From Prolixibacteraceae bacterium (GTDB taxonomy: Bacteria > Bacteroidota > Bacteroidia > Bacteroidales > Prolixibacteraceae), in assembly GCA_023228025.1 (NCBI GenBank), contig JALOCD010000052.1, forward strand, positions 1 to 30,112: DNA of 30,112 nucleotides, read 5' to 3'. A model generated the notes under the pieces. The model made no database searches. It worked only from the letters and a program-made list of their open reading frames with translations, and was not told the DNA's origin. Positions 15,809 through 23,719 of this stretch are shown in pieces. How positions within the stretch are numbered: position 1 is the stretch's first letter; the number at the start of each line of letters is the position of its first letter. The position numbers were made by a program, and so were the translations under genes.

Positions 15809-16654
15809 ATGAAGAAAGTATTGTTTTTTTTAATGGTTGTCCTTGCAGCAATTTCATCGCATGACGCATTTTCGCAGGCTCCAACCCGTCCCGGACCTCA
15901 ACCTGCCGCTGAAACAGGTGAAAAATTCAGAGTTGGAATGGCAGGTTATACCTTTGCCAAATTCGACCTCGACAAGACCCTTGCCACGATGCAAAAGGTA
16001 GATGTACATTATCTCTGTATCAAAGATTTTCACCTGCCGCTCAATAGTACGGATGAGCAGATTGCCGCCTTTCATGCCAAACTGAAAGAAAAAGGGGTGA
16101 CAGGCTATGCCGTTGGCCCAATCTATATGAAATCAGAGGCAGAGATCGACAAAGCCTTCGAATACGCCAAAAGGGTGGGGGTAAAATTGATCATAGGGGT
16201 CCCCAATTATGATCTGTTGCCTTATGTCGACAAAAAAGTGAAAGAGTACGACTTCCATTATGCCATTCACCTGCATGGTCCGGATATCGCTACCTATCCC
16301 GATGCCGAAGATGTTTGGAACCATGTAAAAGATCTCGATCCGCGCATTGGTATGTGCCTCGACATTGGTCATGATACCAGGAATGGCAAAGATCCTGTTG
16401 CCGACCTGAAAAAATATATTTCACGAGTCTTTGACATCCACATCAAAGACGTAACCGGAAAGACCAAACTTGGCTATTCACTGGAAGTAGGCCGGGGCAT
16501 CATTGATTTCCCTGCCTTTGTAAAGATGCTTCGTAAAGTGAAGTACGATGGCGTTTGCAGCCTGGAGCATGAGATAAATATGAACGATCCGTTTATGGGC
16601 ATTGCCGAGGATATCGGTTACTTCAGGGGGGTGATTAGAACTACAAGAAAATAA
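15809..16654 (+). CDS. Exported sugar phosphate isomerase/epimerase-like TIM-barrel protein
   Basis: A 281-residue protein of the xylose-isomerase-like TIM-barrel superfamily (AP_endonuc_2). It begins with a signal peptide (MKKVLFFLMVVLAAISSHDA, cleavage near AFSQ), so it acts outside the cytoplasm. Barrel strands with candidate metal ligands are VKLIIGVPNYD, YAIHLHGPD, RIGMCLDIGHD, RVFDIHIKDV and DGVCSLEHE (Asp/His/His/Glu). Related exported proteins are common in Bacteroidota sugar loci, often labelled as sugar phosphate isomerase/epimerase, with undetermined substrates. The ribulokinase gene starts 38 bases after its stop, implying an operon. An epimerase or isomerase acting on a free sugar is the most reasonable guess. 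Confidence 0.85.
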   Translation: MKKVLFFLMVVLAAISSHDAFSQAPTRPGPQPAAETGEKFRVGMAGYTFAKFDLDKTLATMQKVDVHYLCIKDFHLPLNSTDEQIAAFHAKLKEKGVTGYAVGPIYMKSEAEIDKAFEYAKRVGVKLIIGVPNYDLLPYVDKKVKEYDFHYAIHLHGPDIATYPDAEDVWNHVKDLDPRIGMCLDIGHDTRNGKDPVADLKKYISRVFDIHIKDVTGKTKLGYSLEVGRGIIDFPAFVKMLRKVKYDGVCSLEHEINMNDPFMGIAEDIGYFRGVIRTTRK

Positions 16655-16692
16655 TAACATAAACATTTTAAATCCATCAAATTCATCTTGAA

Positions 16693-18375
16693 ATGACCAA
16701 ATATACTTTGGGGGTAGATTATGGCACGGACTCAGTTCGTACAGTCCTTGTGGATGCTTCAAACGGGAACGAAATTTCCAGTAGTGTCTTTTATTATCCC
16801 AGATGGAAAGCCGGGAAATATTGTGATCCGGCCAACAACAGGTTTCGTCAGCACCCGCTGGATTACCTGGAAGGACTTGAAAAAACCATTGCTGAAGTCA
16901 TTAAAAAGGCGCCCTCGGGCGTTGTGCAAAATATAGTTGCCCTATCGGTAGATACCACCGGATCGACACCTGTTGCGGTTGATAAATATGGGACTCCATT
17001 GGCGCTTCAACCAGCATTTGCAGAGAATCCCAATGCCATGTTTGTCCTTTGGAAAGACCACACTGCCACCGCTGAGGCAGAAGAGATCAACACACTGGCC
17101 AGGAGTTGGGGCGGAGTAGATTTTACAAAATTTGAGGGAGGAATCTATTCTTCAGAATGGTTTTGGGCCAAGATTCTTCATGTACTCAGGGAAGATGCGG
17201 AGGTAAGTAAAGCCGCATATTCCTGGGTGGAGCACTGCGACTGGATCCCGGCATTACTGACCGGCAACACAGATCCCCTGGAACTGAAAAGGAGCAGATG
17301 TGCCGCCGGTCACAAAGCCATGTGGCATGCGGCGTTTGATGGTTTGCCAGCCGAAGAATTTCTCCAAAAACTGGATCATCGGCTTGCAGACTTACGATCA
17401 AGGCTTTACAAGGAGACTTTTACCTGTGAGGTCAAAGCCGGCAACCTTAGTTCAGAATGGGCCAAACGTCTGGGGCTCAACGAAAATGTTGCAGTTGGCG
17501 TCGGATCATTCGACGCCCATATTGGTGCATTGGGTGGTGAAATTAAGCCATATTTTCTAAGCAAAATCATGGGAACCTCCACCTGCGATATCCTGATCGC
17601 ACCGTCGGAAGAGGTTGGCCATAAATTTGTGAAAGGCATTTGCGGACAGGTTGACGGTTCTGTCCTACCGGGGATGCTCGGACTCGAAGCCGGTCAGTCG
17701 GCTTTTGGCGATGTTTATGCCTGGTTTAAAAACCTGCTGCTTCGGCCTGCCGAACAACTGATCAACCAATCCTCCAAAATGGATGCAAGCGCCAAAGCTG
17801 AATTGATAGAGGAGTTGGCTGAAAAGATGATTCCGTGGCTCACGGAAGAGGCCGAAAAAATTCCTATCGGGGAAACCGGCATTGTAGCCCTCGACTGGCT
17901 CAATGGCCGCCGCACTCCCGATGCAAATCAACTGCTGAAGGGGGCAATCTTTGGATTGAACCTGGGATCCGATGCGCCGGGAATATTCCGGGCCCTGGTA
18001 GAGGCCACCGCTTTCGGTTCCAAAAAAATTATCGATCGTTTTGCAGAAGAAGGTATTCCGATCGAAGGGATCATCGCTTTGGGAGGGGTTGCCAAAAAAT
18101 CGCCATTTGTGATGCAGGTGGTTGCCGATGTTATCAACAAACCCATCCTGGTTGCAAGAAGCGAACAAGCTTGTGCCCTTGGATCAGCCATGGCGGCGGC
18201 GGTGGTGGGCGGACTTTATCCAACCATTACAGATGCCCAAAAGGCAATGGGTAACGGTTTCGAGACCGAATATACACCTATTGAATTCAATGTATTGAAA
18301 TACAAAAAGTTGTATGATCAATATTCCCGTATGGGTGAACTGGTAGAAATAGAAACCCTGCGAAAAAATTATTAA
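16693..18375 (+). CDS. araB: L-ribulokinase (FGGY family)
   Basis: A 560-residue FGGY carbohydrate kinase of the usual AraB length. It phosphorylates L-ribulose to L-ribulose 5-phosphate in L-arabinose catabolism. The N-terminal ATPase fold starts TLGVDYGTDSVRTVLVDA, followed by ALSVDTTGSTPVAVD, LWKDHTATAEAEEIN, the SSEWFWAKILH region, GSFDAHIGALGGE, MGTSTCDIL and the C-terminal GIIALGGVAKKSPFVMQVVAD with ACALGSAMAA. araA and araD are not adjacent, so the pathway must be completed elsewhere. An operon with the exported TIM-barrel protein is likely. Confidence 0.93.
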   Translation: MTKYTLGVDYGTDSVRTVLVDASNGNEISSSVFYYPRWKAGKYCDPANNRFRQHPLDYLEGLEKTIAEVIKKAPSGVVQNIVALSVDTTGSTPVAVDKYGTPLALQPAFAENPNAMFVLWKDHTATAEAEEINTLARSWGGVDFTKFEGGIYSSEWFWAKILHVLREDAEVSKAAYSWVEHCDWIPALLTGNTDPLELKRSRCAAGHKAMWHAAFDGLPAEEFLQKLDHRLADLRSRLYKETFTCEVKAGNLSSEWAKRLGLNENVAVGVGSFDAHIGALGGEIKPYFLSKIMGTSTCDILIAPSEEVGHKFVKGICGQVDGSVLPGMLGLEAGQSAFGDVYAWFKNLLLRPAEQLINQSSKMDASAKAELIEELAEKMIPWLTEEAEKIPIGETGIVALDWLNGRRTPDANQLLKGAIFGLNLGSDAPGIFRALVEATAFGSKKIIDRFAEEGIPIEGIIALGGVAKKSPFVMQVVADVINKPILVARSEQACALGSAMAAAVVGGLYPTITDAQKAMGNGFETEYTPIEFNVLKYKKLYDQYSRMGELVEIETLRKNY

Positions 18376-18420
18376 TCAGTAAAAAAAATACGGTAGATGA
18401 TTTCAAGCAGAAGTTGCTAA

Positions 18421-18451
18421 TTGAAATATTGGGATAGAACTAGTATATTTG
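18421..18451 (+). promoter_or_regulatory. Promoter of the ATPase/nuclease-like module (TTG-N20-TATATTTG)
   Basis: TATATTTG at 18444-18451 fits TAnnTTTG exactly, with TTG at 18421-18423 as a -33-like element 20 bases upstream. The box ends 18 bases before the ATG at 18470. It indicates that the two-gene module has its own promoter independent of araB. Confidence 0.55.
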
Positions 18452-18469
18452 AGATCAAAGAAAATCCCC

Positions 18470-19708
18470 ATGAGTAAGATTAGAATCAAAAACTTTGGGC
18501 CAATTAAAGAAGGCTGTCTGGAAAACAATGGCTGGATTGATATTAAGAAGGTTACTGTATTCATTGGTAACCAAGGAAGTGGTAAGAGTACGGTTGCCAA
18601 GGTAATATCTACATTAACTTGGCTAGAAAAATCGATCAATCGTGGAGATATTAATAAAACGGAACTTTCGATTTATTTGTTTAAAGAATATTTTAAATAT
18701 CAGGGGATATTTGAATATTTTCATATAGACACGGAGATTGATTATCACGGTGATAAATATTCGATAAAGTTTTATAGCAAAGAAAAACATCTGGATATAT
18801 ATGAATCTGTAAATAATGGTTATACTGTTCCCAAGATAATGTATATCCCGGCTGAAAGAAATACGCTAAGTACGATAAACAATATTTTCAATGTAACAGG
18901 AATGCCTGACCATCTGTTTACTTTTGCAGAAGAATTGAAGAAAGCTCAAAAAGAATTGAATGGCCATAGATTAGAATTACCAATTAATAATTATGAGTAC
19001 GAATATGATGAAGCGACAGATTCATCGTATGTTATCGGTCAGGATCATGAAATTAATTTACTCAAAGCTTCAAGTGGATTACAATCTTTAATACCATTAT
19101 ATCTTGTATCAAGGAATCTTGCCCGATTAATTACTCAGCATGATGAAGTATTAAGAAAAAATATGAATGCGGATTTAAGCATTCGTATGAACGATGAAAT
19201 AACATCATTAATGCTCCATAGTACGATTTCAGAACAAGAACGGGATTTAAAACTAAAATTCATAAGATCCAAATATCTCGGTAAATGCTTTGTCAATATT
19301 GTAGAAGAACCTGAACAAAACTTGTTTCCAACTTCTCAATGGCAAATGCTTCAACAATTGTTGGAATTCAATAATTTGAGTAATTGGAATAAGTTAATAA
19401 TAACGACTCATAGTCCGTATATTATTAATTATTTATCAATAGCCATCCAAGGTGCCGACTTGGTTGAGAAAATCGAAAGCTCATCCAATTTAACATTACT
19501 TTCTGAAAAGCTAAATAAAATAGTTCCTATCGCTGCATTAGTTCCAGTTATCTATACTGTTATTTATCAATTAGATGAAACTAACGGGACAATCACCAGA
19601 CTCCCTGACCCTGAAGGAATTCCATCAGACAAGAATTACCTCAACCAATCCATCTCAGAAGGAAACAGGCTCTTTGATGCATTACTTGAAATAGAAGAAG
19701 AATTATGA
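18470..19708 (+). CDS. ABC-type ATPase (AAA_21-like) of a two-gene putative defence module
   Basis: I chose ATG 18470 (MSKIRIKNFGPIKEG..., 412 residues) because KIRIKNFGPI is the classic start of this family and a promoter box lies just upstream; a TTG seven codons earlier falls in that box. Walker A is GNQGSGKST (33-41). YIPAERNTLS at ~125 resembles the Q-loop region. The ABC signature is ASSGLQSL (from residue 200), Walker B plus catalytic acid is NIVEEPEQNLFP (E279/E280), and the H-loop is IITTHSPYI (H314). The coiled-coil insert is short. Such soluble ABC ATPases power or gate nucleases in OLD, Septu, PARIS and Rlo-type systems. The next gene overlaps it by ATGA. AT-richer than araB and purA on either side, suggesting acquisition. 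Confidence 0.88.
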   Translation: MSKIRIKNFGPIKEGCLENNGWIDIKKVTVFIGNQGSGKSTVAKVISTLTWLEKSINRGDINKTELSIYLFKEYFKYQGIFEYFHIDTEIDYHGDKYSIKFYSKEKHLDIYESVNNGYTVPKIMYIPAERNTLSTINNIFNVTGMPDHLFTFAEELKKAQKELNGHRLELPINNYEYEYDEATDSSYVIGQDHEINLLKASSGLQSLIPLYLVSRNLARLITQHDEVLRKNMNADLSIRMNDEITSLMLHSTISEQERDLKLKFIRSKYLGKCFVNIVEEPEQNLFPTSQWQMLQQLLEFNNLSNWNKLIITTHSPYIINYLSIAIQGADLVEKIESSSNLTLLSEKLNKIVPIAALVPVIYTVIYQLDETNGTITRLPDPEGIPSDKNYLNQSISEGNRLFDALLEIEEEL

Positions 19709-20193
19709 GCTTGAATTTTCTTGTAAACAAATGCCGGGAAGCTGAACGTACAGATCTACTTTTTGGTTTATGTGATGACCAGGATGGCAAAAAAGCATAT
19801 AGCAATACAGACGATCAAACAAAATGGATCGCTACGGTTAAAAACAATAAGGCTTTGGCCTTAGTATTTACGCCTATTGACAACTGTATTATTCAAAAAG
19901 ATGAATATCCGGGAAGAGGGCGATGCGATGGAATGTTAACTTCAGCGGAACATATCTACTTTGTGGAGTTAAAAGATATAGCTAAAGGATGGATTACAGA
20001 TACTATTGACCAACTTGAATCAACTATTGAATTTTTCAAGGAGAATCATGATATAAATACATTCCGACATAAAAAAGCATTCGCTTGCAATAAACATAGG
20101 CATTTCCAAGCAATTGACAACGAATTCAATCTGGCTTTTTTCAGAAAGCACAGGGTGAGAATTGACATACAGGCTGAAATATTAATTATTTAA
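19705..20193 (+). CDS. Small PD-(D/E)XK-like protein coupled to the ATPase
   Basis: A 162-residue protein whose ATG overlaps the ATPase stop (ATGA), so the two are translated together. I do not recognise a named family. The region RGRCDGMLTSAEHIYFVELKD has the spacing of a PD-(D/E)XK nuclease core: D75, then E88-x-K90 on the next strand, with Q103 in a following helix that could be the motif IV glutamine. The N-terminus FLVNKCREAERTDLLFGL and C-terminal ACNKHRHFQAID look conserved-type but have no known motif. Nuclease activity is inferred from this motif and the ATPase partner. A structural or specificity subunit without catalysis is the alternative. Confidence 0.7.
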   Translation: MSLNFLVNKCREAERTDLLFGLCDDQDGKKAYSNTDDQTKWIATVKNNKALALVFTPIDNCIIQKDEYPGRGRCDGMLTSAEHIYFVELKDIAKGWITDTIDQLESTIEFFKENHDINTFRHKKAFACNKHRHFQAIDNEFNLAFFRKHRVRIDIQAEILII

Positions 20194-20376
20194 TGATCAG
20201 TTATTTATAGTAAATTTTTACTTAATCAAATTTCATAGGGATTAATATCAATAGTTCAATGACTATACCTTACCTCTTGTATTTTACTAAAATTAAAGAG
20301 CACAAAGTTTTTTGAAAATTAGTATCAATCATTAAAAAAAAATTATCTTTACACTCTATTTTAACTTAGTTTAAGT

Positions 20377-20823
20377 ATGAATAGCATACAGAAAAACAAA
20401 GAGACAGTAAAGAATATCTTTACGGAGTACCTGGAGAGGAACGGGCATCGCAAAACCCCTGAACGATATGCCATTCTTGACGAGATTTATTCGCGGGATG
20501 GCCATTTCGACATTGAGACCCTATATATCTCGATGAAGAATAAAAACTACCGTGTCAGCAGGGCGACCTTGTACAATACCATCGAGATTTTGCTTGATTG
20601 CAAATTGGTGGTCAAGCATCAGTTCGGTAAAAACATTGCCCAGTTTGAGAAAACGCTGGCCACCACCCAGCACGATCACCTGATCGATATCCGAACCGGT
20701 AAGGTTACAGAATTTCACGATGAGCGCATCCGCGAAATCATTGAAGATGCGTGTGCTCAGAATAATTTCAAATTATCGCACCACTCGCTTTATCTCTACG
20801 GAGAATCGGAAGAAACGAAATAA
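20377..20823 (+). CDS. Fur family transcriptional regulator (atypical, lacking the CxxC zinc site)
   Basis: A 148-residue Fur-like repressor. The winged helix spans about residues 15-85 (RNGHRKTPERYAILDEIY, then YRVSRATLYNTIEILLDCKLV). The dimerisation domain follows (QHDHLIDIRTGKVTEFHDERI). Most Fur proteins read HLICxxCGKV at this point; here both cysteines of the first CxxC are gone (HLIDIRTGKV), so the structural zinc site is missing. The regulatory HDH sequence remains. Bacteroidota commonly have a Fur-like gene between the RSH gene and purA. The regulated metal or genes cannot be told. A terminator follows the stop codon. Confidence 0.9.
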   Translation: MNSIQKNKETVKNIFTEYLERNGHRKTPERYAILDEIYSRDGHFDIETLYISMKNKNYRVSRATLYNTIEILLDCKLVVKHQFGKNIAQFEKTLATTQHDHLIDIRTGKVTEFHDERIREIIEDACAQNNFKLSHHSLYLYGESEETK

Positions 20824-20850
20824 GCAACCAAAAATTTTAAATCATAAAAG

Positions 20851-20873
20851 CCTCCTTTTCGGGAGGTTTTTTT
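20851..20873 (+). terminator. Intrinsic terminator after the Fur-family gene
   Basis: CCTCC-TTTTCG-GGAGG stem followed by a run of seven T. It lies 28 bases past the stop codon and separates the regulator from purA, which has its own promoter box. Confidence 0.8.
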
Positions 20874-20947
20874 ATTTAAAGAAGAAAGTAATGAACCAAC
20901 GATTGTGAATTATTCCTTGCTTCAAATCCAAAATTATGCTCATTTCT

Positions 20948-20959
20948 GCCAAATTTGGC
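20948..20959. promoter_or_regulatory. purA: Perfect 12-base palindrome GCCAAATTTGGC upstream of purA
   Basis: GCCAAATTTGGC is its own reverse complement and ends one base before the purA -7 box (20961). A site in the spacer of the promoter would block RNA polymerase if bound, so it could be an operator. No regulator with this site is known to me. Confidence 0.4.
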
Positions 20960-20960
20960 T

Positions 20961-20968
20961 TAATTTTG
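20961..20968 (+). promoter_or_regulatory. purA: Bacteroidota -7 box (TAATTTTG) of purA
   Basis: TAATTTTG fits TAnnTTTG and lies 33 bases before the purA ATG. No clear -33 TTTG at the expected distance. It is consistent with a purA-pncB transcript separate from the Fur gene. Confidence 0.45.
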
Positions 20969-21001
20969 CATGTTTTTGTCTAATCAGTAAATAAATAAAA
21001 G

Positions 21002-22270
21002 ATGCAAGTTGACGTATTGTTGGGTCTTCAATGGGGAGACGAGGGAAAAGGAAAAGTTGTAGATGTATTGACGCCGCGTTACGATGTGATTACGCGTTTC
21101 CAGGGGGGGCCAAATGCAGGCCATACCCTCGAGTTTAACAATATCAAACATGTCCTGCACACCATACCTTCCGGCATCTTTCGGGGCGATAAGATCAATA
21201 TCATTGGAAATGGCGTCGTCATAGACCCCTCCATCTTCAAAAAGGAGATTCAATCCCTGAAAAATATTGGATTCGACCTTACCAAGACACTTTACATCTC
21301 GAAAAAAGCCCACCTGATCCTGCCAACCCACCGATTGCTCGACGCTGCATCCGAGTCTGCAAAAGGCGCCTCCAAAATCGGATCTACACTCAAAGGAATC
21401 GGTCCCACCTACCGGGATAAGATTGGCCGCGACGGGCTGCGTATCGGTGATATTCTGAAAAATTTTAAAGAAAAATACGATCAGAGAGTGTCACAGCACA
21501 TCGAACTGCTGACAAAATTCTACAATTTCGACTACAAACAGGCGCTCAGCGACTACGAAAAAGAGTGGTTCGAAGGCATCGAAGTGATCAAGCAATTTCA
21601 ACTGATCGACAGCGAGCACTTCATCAACGACCAACTTCTGGCGGGTAAGAGCATCATCGCGGAAGGCGCCCAGGGCACCATGCTCGACATCGATTTCGGC
21701 TCCTACCCTTTCGTTACTTCGTCCAATACCATTACGGCAGGCGCCTGTACAGGTCTTGGTATCGCGCCGAACAAAATAGGCAAGGTGTACGGCATCTTCA
21801 AAGCCTATTGCACACGGGTTGGAAGCGGCCCCTTCCCTACCGAATTGCTGGATGAAACAGGTGAAACATTGCGCAAAATCGGTAATGAGTACGGATCCAC
21901 GACCGGCCGTCCGCGACGTTGCGGTTGGCTGGACCTGGTAGCGCTCCGGTATGCCATCATGATCAATGGGGTGACCGACCTGATCATGATGAAAGCGGAT
22001 GTTATGGATCAATTTGAGACGATCAAAATATGTACCGCTTATTCAATCGAAGGGAAACTGACCAAAAATTTTCCCAATGAAATTGATGAACAAGTAATCC
22101 CTGTCTATGAAGAACTTAAAGGCTGGAAGACAGACTTGACAGGAGTTGATCAAACCTCAAAATTCCCCGAAGCGCTTAATCAGTATATCCGTTTCATCGA
22201 GGAGTACCTGAAGGTTCCAATCACCATTGTGTCCGTTGGACCTAATCGCTCCCAAACCATAGAGCGATAA
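21002..22270 (+). CDS. purA: Adenylosuccinate synthetase
   Basis: A complete 422-residue PurA. It joins IMP and aspartate using GTP, the first committed step of AMP synthesis. Motifs: VLLGLQWGDEGKGKVVDVL (GTP-binding loop with catalytic Asp), GGPNAGHTL (catalytic His), GSTLKGIGPTYRDK, EGAQGTMLDIDFGSYPFVTSS, TRVGSGPFPTEL, and GRPRRCGWLDLVALRYA. In many bacteria PurA is inhibited by (p)ppGpp, which links it to the RSH enzyme in this window. pncB follows after a single base, so the two are co-translated. Confidence 0.98.
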   Translation: MQVDVLLGLQWGDEGKGKVVDVLTPRYDVITRFQGGPNAGHTLEFNNIKHVLHTIPSGIFRGDKINIIGNGVVIDPSIFKKEIQSLKNIGFDLTKTLYISKKAHLILPTHRLLDAASESAKGASKIGSTLKGIGPTYRDKIGRDGLRIGDILKNFKEKYDQRVSQHIELLTKFYNFDYKQALSDYEKEWFEGIEVIKQFQLIDSEHFINDQLLAGKSIIAEGAQGTMLDIDFGSYPFVTSSNTITAGACTGLGIAPNKIGKVYGIFKAYCTRVGSGPFPTELLDETGETLRKIGNEYGSTTGRPRRCGWLDLVALRYAIMINGVTDLIMMKADVMDQFETIKICTAYSIEGKLTKNFPNEIDEQVIPVYEELKGWKTDLTGVDQTSKFPEALNQYIRFIEEYLKVPITIVSVGPNRSQTIER

Positions 22271-22271
22271 C

Positions 22272-23702
22272 ATGACTGATCAACCTGTGCACATAAGTGG
22301 CTTATATACTGATTTTTATGAGCTTTCGATGGCACAGGGCTATTTTTATGCCGGTAAGCATAAGGAAACAGCCGTATTCGACTATTTTTTCCGTACCAAC
22401 CCCTTTAAAGGCGGATTTTTGGTATTTGCAGGATTGGCAGATTTTCTGAATCAACTGCAATCCTTTACTTATGAGGCTGAATCAATTGATTATCTGCAGA
22501 AACTCGGATTAAAACCTGAATTTCTGGAATACCTGAGCCATTTTCGTTTCAAGGGTAAGATCTTTTCTGTCCGGGAAGGTGAACTGGTTTTTCCCAACGA
22601 ACCAATCGTACGGGTTGAGGCAAGCCTTCCGGAAGCGCAGCTGATCGAGACTTTACTACTAAACATTCTCAATTTTCAATCGCTGATCGCTACCAAGTCC
22701 TTCCGGATGAAGCTGGCAGCCAATGGCAAGAATTTTTCCGATTTCGGATTGCGAAGATCGCACGGATTTGGTGGTTTAATGGCCAGCAGGGCTGCTATTA
22801 TCGGCGGCGCCTCATCCACATCGAACGCGCAGGCAGGTTTTATGTACGGCCTTCCCGTTTCTGGCACCATGGCCCATAGCTGGGTCCAGGGATTTGAGGA
22901 TGAACTCACAGCCTTTAGGACCTATGCGAAATTCAATCCAAAAAATTCAATCTTACTGGTCGACACCTACGACACGCTACGCAGTGGACTTCCCAACGCC
23001 ATTTTGGTGGCCAAAGAGATGGAAGCGGAAGAAGAAAAGCTAGCGGGAATCCGGCTGGATAGCGGCGACCTTGCCTACCTCAGCAAAAAGGCAAGAAAAA
23101 TGTTGGACAAAGAGGGATTAAACTATGTCAGAATATTGGTTTCCAACCAGCTGAACGAATGGGTCATCAGTAGCCTGGAAGACCAAGGCGCCCCCATTGA
23201 CGGGTTTGGGATTGGCACAGAGCTGGTAACCGGAAAACCCGATGCCTCGCTCGACGGCGTTTACAAATTGTGCGAAAGCGCCGGAAATCCTAGCATGAAA
23301 ATTTCCGAAAACATCGAGAAAAATACCCTACCGGGGAAGAAAATGCTTTGGAGATTTTATGATGAAGAGGGGAATATCTATCTGGATGGTATATTCCTGG
23401 ACAACGAATTGCCTGAGAATTGTGATTGGCTTTATCATCCCGTGCAACCGGACAAAAAGACAGCGATTGCATACCTGAAAAAAGAACAATTGCTGCAACC
23501 TGTCTATGAAAACGGTATCCTGGTCCGTCCACTACCTACCCCGTCTGAATGCCATCAATACCTTACCCAAAGGGCGGAACTACTTCCAGAGGAACACAAG
23601 CGTTTTGTGATGCCTCATATTTTTAAGGTAGGGGTATCTGCGGGATTGCTTGAATTGCGCAAAGAGGTGATGCAGAAGTACAGGAAAAGCTATGAAGGTT
23701 GA
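22272..23702 (+). CDS. pncB: Nicotinate phosphoribosyltransferase
   Basis: A complete 476-residue enzyme of NAD salvage, converting nicotinate and PRPP to nicotinate mononucleotide. Family stretches: GLYTDFYELSMAQGYF, VFDYFFRTNPFKGGFLVFAGL, FSDFGLRRSHGFGG, SNAQAGFMYGLPVSGTMAHSWV (the His phosphorylated during catalysis is in TMAHS), VDTYDTLRSG and GIRLDSGDLAYLSKKAR. It starts one base after the purA stop, so purine and pyridine nucleotide synthesis are linked in one unit. It ends 17 bases from the convergent glucanase operon. Confidence 0.97.
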   Translation: MTDQPVHISGLYTDFYELSMAQGYFYAGKHKETAVFDYFFRTNPFKGGFLVFAGLADFLNQLQSFTYEAESIDYLQKLGLKPEFLEYLSHFRFKGKIFSVREGELVFPNEPIVRVEASLPEAQLIETLLLNILNFQSLIATKSFRMKLAANGKNFSDFGLRRSHGFGGLMASRAAIIGGASSTSNAQAGFMYGLPVSGTMAHSWVQGFEDELTAFRTYAKFNPKNSILLVDTYDTLRSGLPNAILVAKEMEAEEEKLAGIRLDSGDLAYLSKKARKMLDKEGLNYVRILVSNQLNEWVISSLEDQGAPIDGFGIGTELVTGKPDASLDGVYKLCESAGNPSMKISENIEKNTLPGKKMLWRFYDEEGNIYLDGIFLDNELPENCDWLYHPVQPDKKTAIAYLKKEQLLQPVYENGILVRPLPTPSECHQYLTQRAELLPEEHKRFVMPHIFKVGVSAGLLELRKEVMQKYRKSYEG

Positions 23703-23719
23703 GTCAAGGCCCGAATCCA

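Noticed and set aside
17665..18254. Long frames overlapping araB on both strands
   Set aside because: araB is a clear full-length FGGY kinase; the overlapping frames show no domain and follow from its codon pattern.
21491..22012. A 173-codon antisense frame within purA
   Set aside because: It lies completely inside a highly conserved enzyme gene and has no recognisable features.
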